Source: Hyphochytrium catenoides
Lineage: Eukaryota; Sar; Hyphochytriomycetes; Hyphochytriales; Hyphochytriaceae
Direction: 5' to 3'
Assembly: GCA_900088475.1 (NCBI GenBank)
Contig: FLMG01001208.1
Location: forward strand, 1-47,953
Length of the DNA: 47,953 bases
In this document: positions 47,040 through 47,953 of the stretch, piece by piece
How the letters are laid out: each line of letters opens with the position of its first letter
Numbering within the stretch: position 1 is the first letter of the stretch
Made by a program: the position numbers and the translations under genes
The notes under the pieces: generated by a model
Database searches by the model: none
Seen by the model: only the letters and a program-made list of their open reading frames with translations
Told to the model about the DNA's origin: nothing

Positions 47040-47953
47040 GTGCAGAGGACGGGGTAAGATAAGGCTGAACAGAACGGGACAGTAAGGGATAAAAGAGACA
47101 GGAAAACACGCAAAGCCGGTAGTAAGTGTCTATCATAAACGCTAGCCAGGGCAAGAGAAGGCCAGACAGAAAAGCGCAGTAAGGGCTAGTAGGATAAGCA
47201 GTCGAAGAGAAGCTTAGCCAGAACAGGGCGGCAAGAGCTAGGACGAGCAAGGCAAGCGAAGGCTGGACAGAACAGGGCGGCGCAAGGGCTAGGACGAGCA
47301 GGGCAAGAGAAGGCTAGACAAGAAAGGGCAGTAAGGGTTAGTGGAGACAGGGTAAGAGAAGGCTAGACCCATCCCTAAGCAGGGCAAGATAAGGCTAGAC
47401 AGGACAGGGCGGCGCGAGGGCTAGGACGAGCAGGGCAAGAGAAGGCTAGACAAGAAAGGGCAGTAAGGGTTAGTGGAGACAGGGTAAGAGAAGGCTAGAC
47501 CTATCCCTAAGCAGGGCAAGAGAAGGCTGACAGGACAGGGCGGCGAGGGCTAGGACGAGTAGGCCAAGAGAAGGCTAGACAAGAAAGGGCAGTAAGGGTT
47601 AGTGGAGACAGGGTAAGAGAAGGCTAAACCTATCCCTAAGCAGGGCAAGAGAAGGCTAGACAGGACAGGGCGGCGCGAGGGCTAGGACGAGCAGGGCAAG
47701 AGAAGGCTAGACAGAACAGGGTGGCGACGGCTAGGAAGAGCAAGGCAAGAGAAGGCTAGACCAAGAAAGGCAGTAAGGGTTAGTTGAGACAGGGCACGAG
47801 AAGGTTCAACAGAACAGGGCGGCGAGGGCTAGGACGAGCAGGGCAAGAGAAGGCTAGACAAGAAAGGGCAAGAGAGAATGAGACGACAGAACAGAGCGGC
47901 GAGGGCTAGGACGAGCAGGGCAAGAGAAGGCTAGACAAGAAAGGGCAAGAGAG
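47040..47953. repeat. Higher-order satellite array reaching the window edge
   Basis: Built from related ~30-50-bp words: GGGCAAGAGAAGGCTAGACA, AAGAAAGGGCAGTAAGGGTT, GGTAAGAGAAGGCTAGACC, and CAGGGCGGCGAGGGCTAGGA. The marker GGGCTAGGACGAG recurs near 47286, 47418, 47547, 47679, 47825 and 47903, giving a higher-order period of about 130 bp (132, 129, 132), then irregular spacing (146, 78). The first ~240 bp (47040-47280) are more degenerate. The array continues beyond 47953. No open frame of interest. Confidence 0.9.

Noticed and set aside
47320-47600. Telomere (TTAGGG)n
   Set aside because: AAGGGTTAG occurs only once per ~130-bp unit and never in tandem.
47040-47953. CRISPR-like repeat array
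   Set aside because: Repeats are contiguous and variable with no unique spacers, and the genome is eukaryotic; it is a satellite.

Overview
The window comes from a nuclear genome of a eukaryote, probably an alga or other protist. Genes are split by many short GT-AG introns, and coding DNA is embedded in long (CT)n/(GA)n tracts. The content (14-3-3, 2-hydroxyacyl-CoA lyase, ribosomal P-stalk protein, an NB-ARC/TPR STAND protein, Copia and Mutator-like elements) is eukaryotic. The exact lineage cannot be fixed by eye; the NB-ARC-TPR architecture recalls brown algae and other stramenopiles, but that is only a hint. There is one assembly gap (12423-12957).

Layout. 1-2868: non-coding, trinucleotide-rich, with a degenerate ~200-bp tandem repeat. 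2869-3714: 14-3-3 (2 exons). 4918-9154: complete 11-exon ThDP enzyme of the oxalyl-CoA decarboxylase / 2-hydroxyacyl-CoA lyase family. 9870-11597 (-): coiled-coil plus RI-type leucine-rich repeats. 13819-19768 (-): 3-exon, ~1700-residue NB-ARC/TPR protein with a possible HEPN-type N-terminal domain. 20665-20948: 146-bp tandem duplication. 22241-29064: 4-exon, ~2100-residue protein joining a large helical region, a SPRY domain and a DUF4246 (dioxygenase-like) domain. 29798-30478: foldback element plus a partial duplicate. 31062-31702: ribosomal stalk protein P1. 33199-33927 (-): seven-helix membrane protein. 35100-37168 (-): decayed Copia retrotransposon. 39333-46782: ~20-exon MULE transposase fused to a Ulp1 (C48) protease, apparently preceded by a second, catalytically dead Ulp1-like domain. 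47040-47953: higher-order satellite running off the window edge.

The housekeeping genes (14-3-3, lyase, P1) are unrelated to each other, and no operon-like grouping is expected. The most interesting items are the possible HEPN-NB-ARC-TPR sensor/effector, the SPRY-DUF4246 fusion whose predicted iron ligands look replaced, and the intron-rich MULE-Ulp1 gene. Most exon joins were checked by reading phase; where a phase could not be reconciled this is stated. Family assignments rest on motifs read by eye and on remembered family features, not on database searches.
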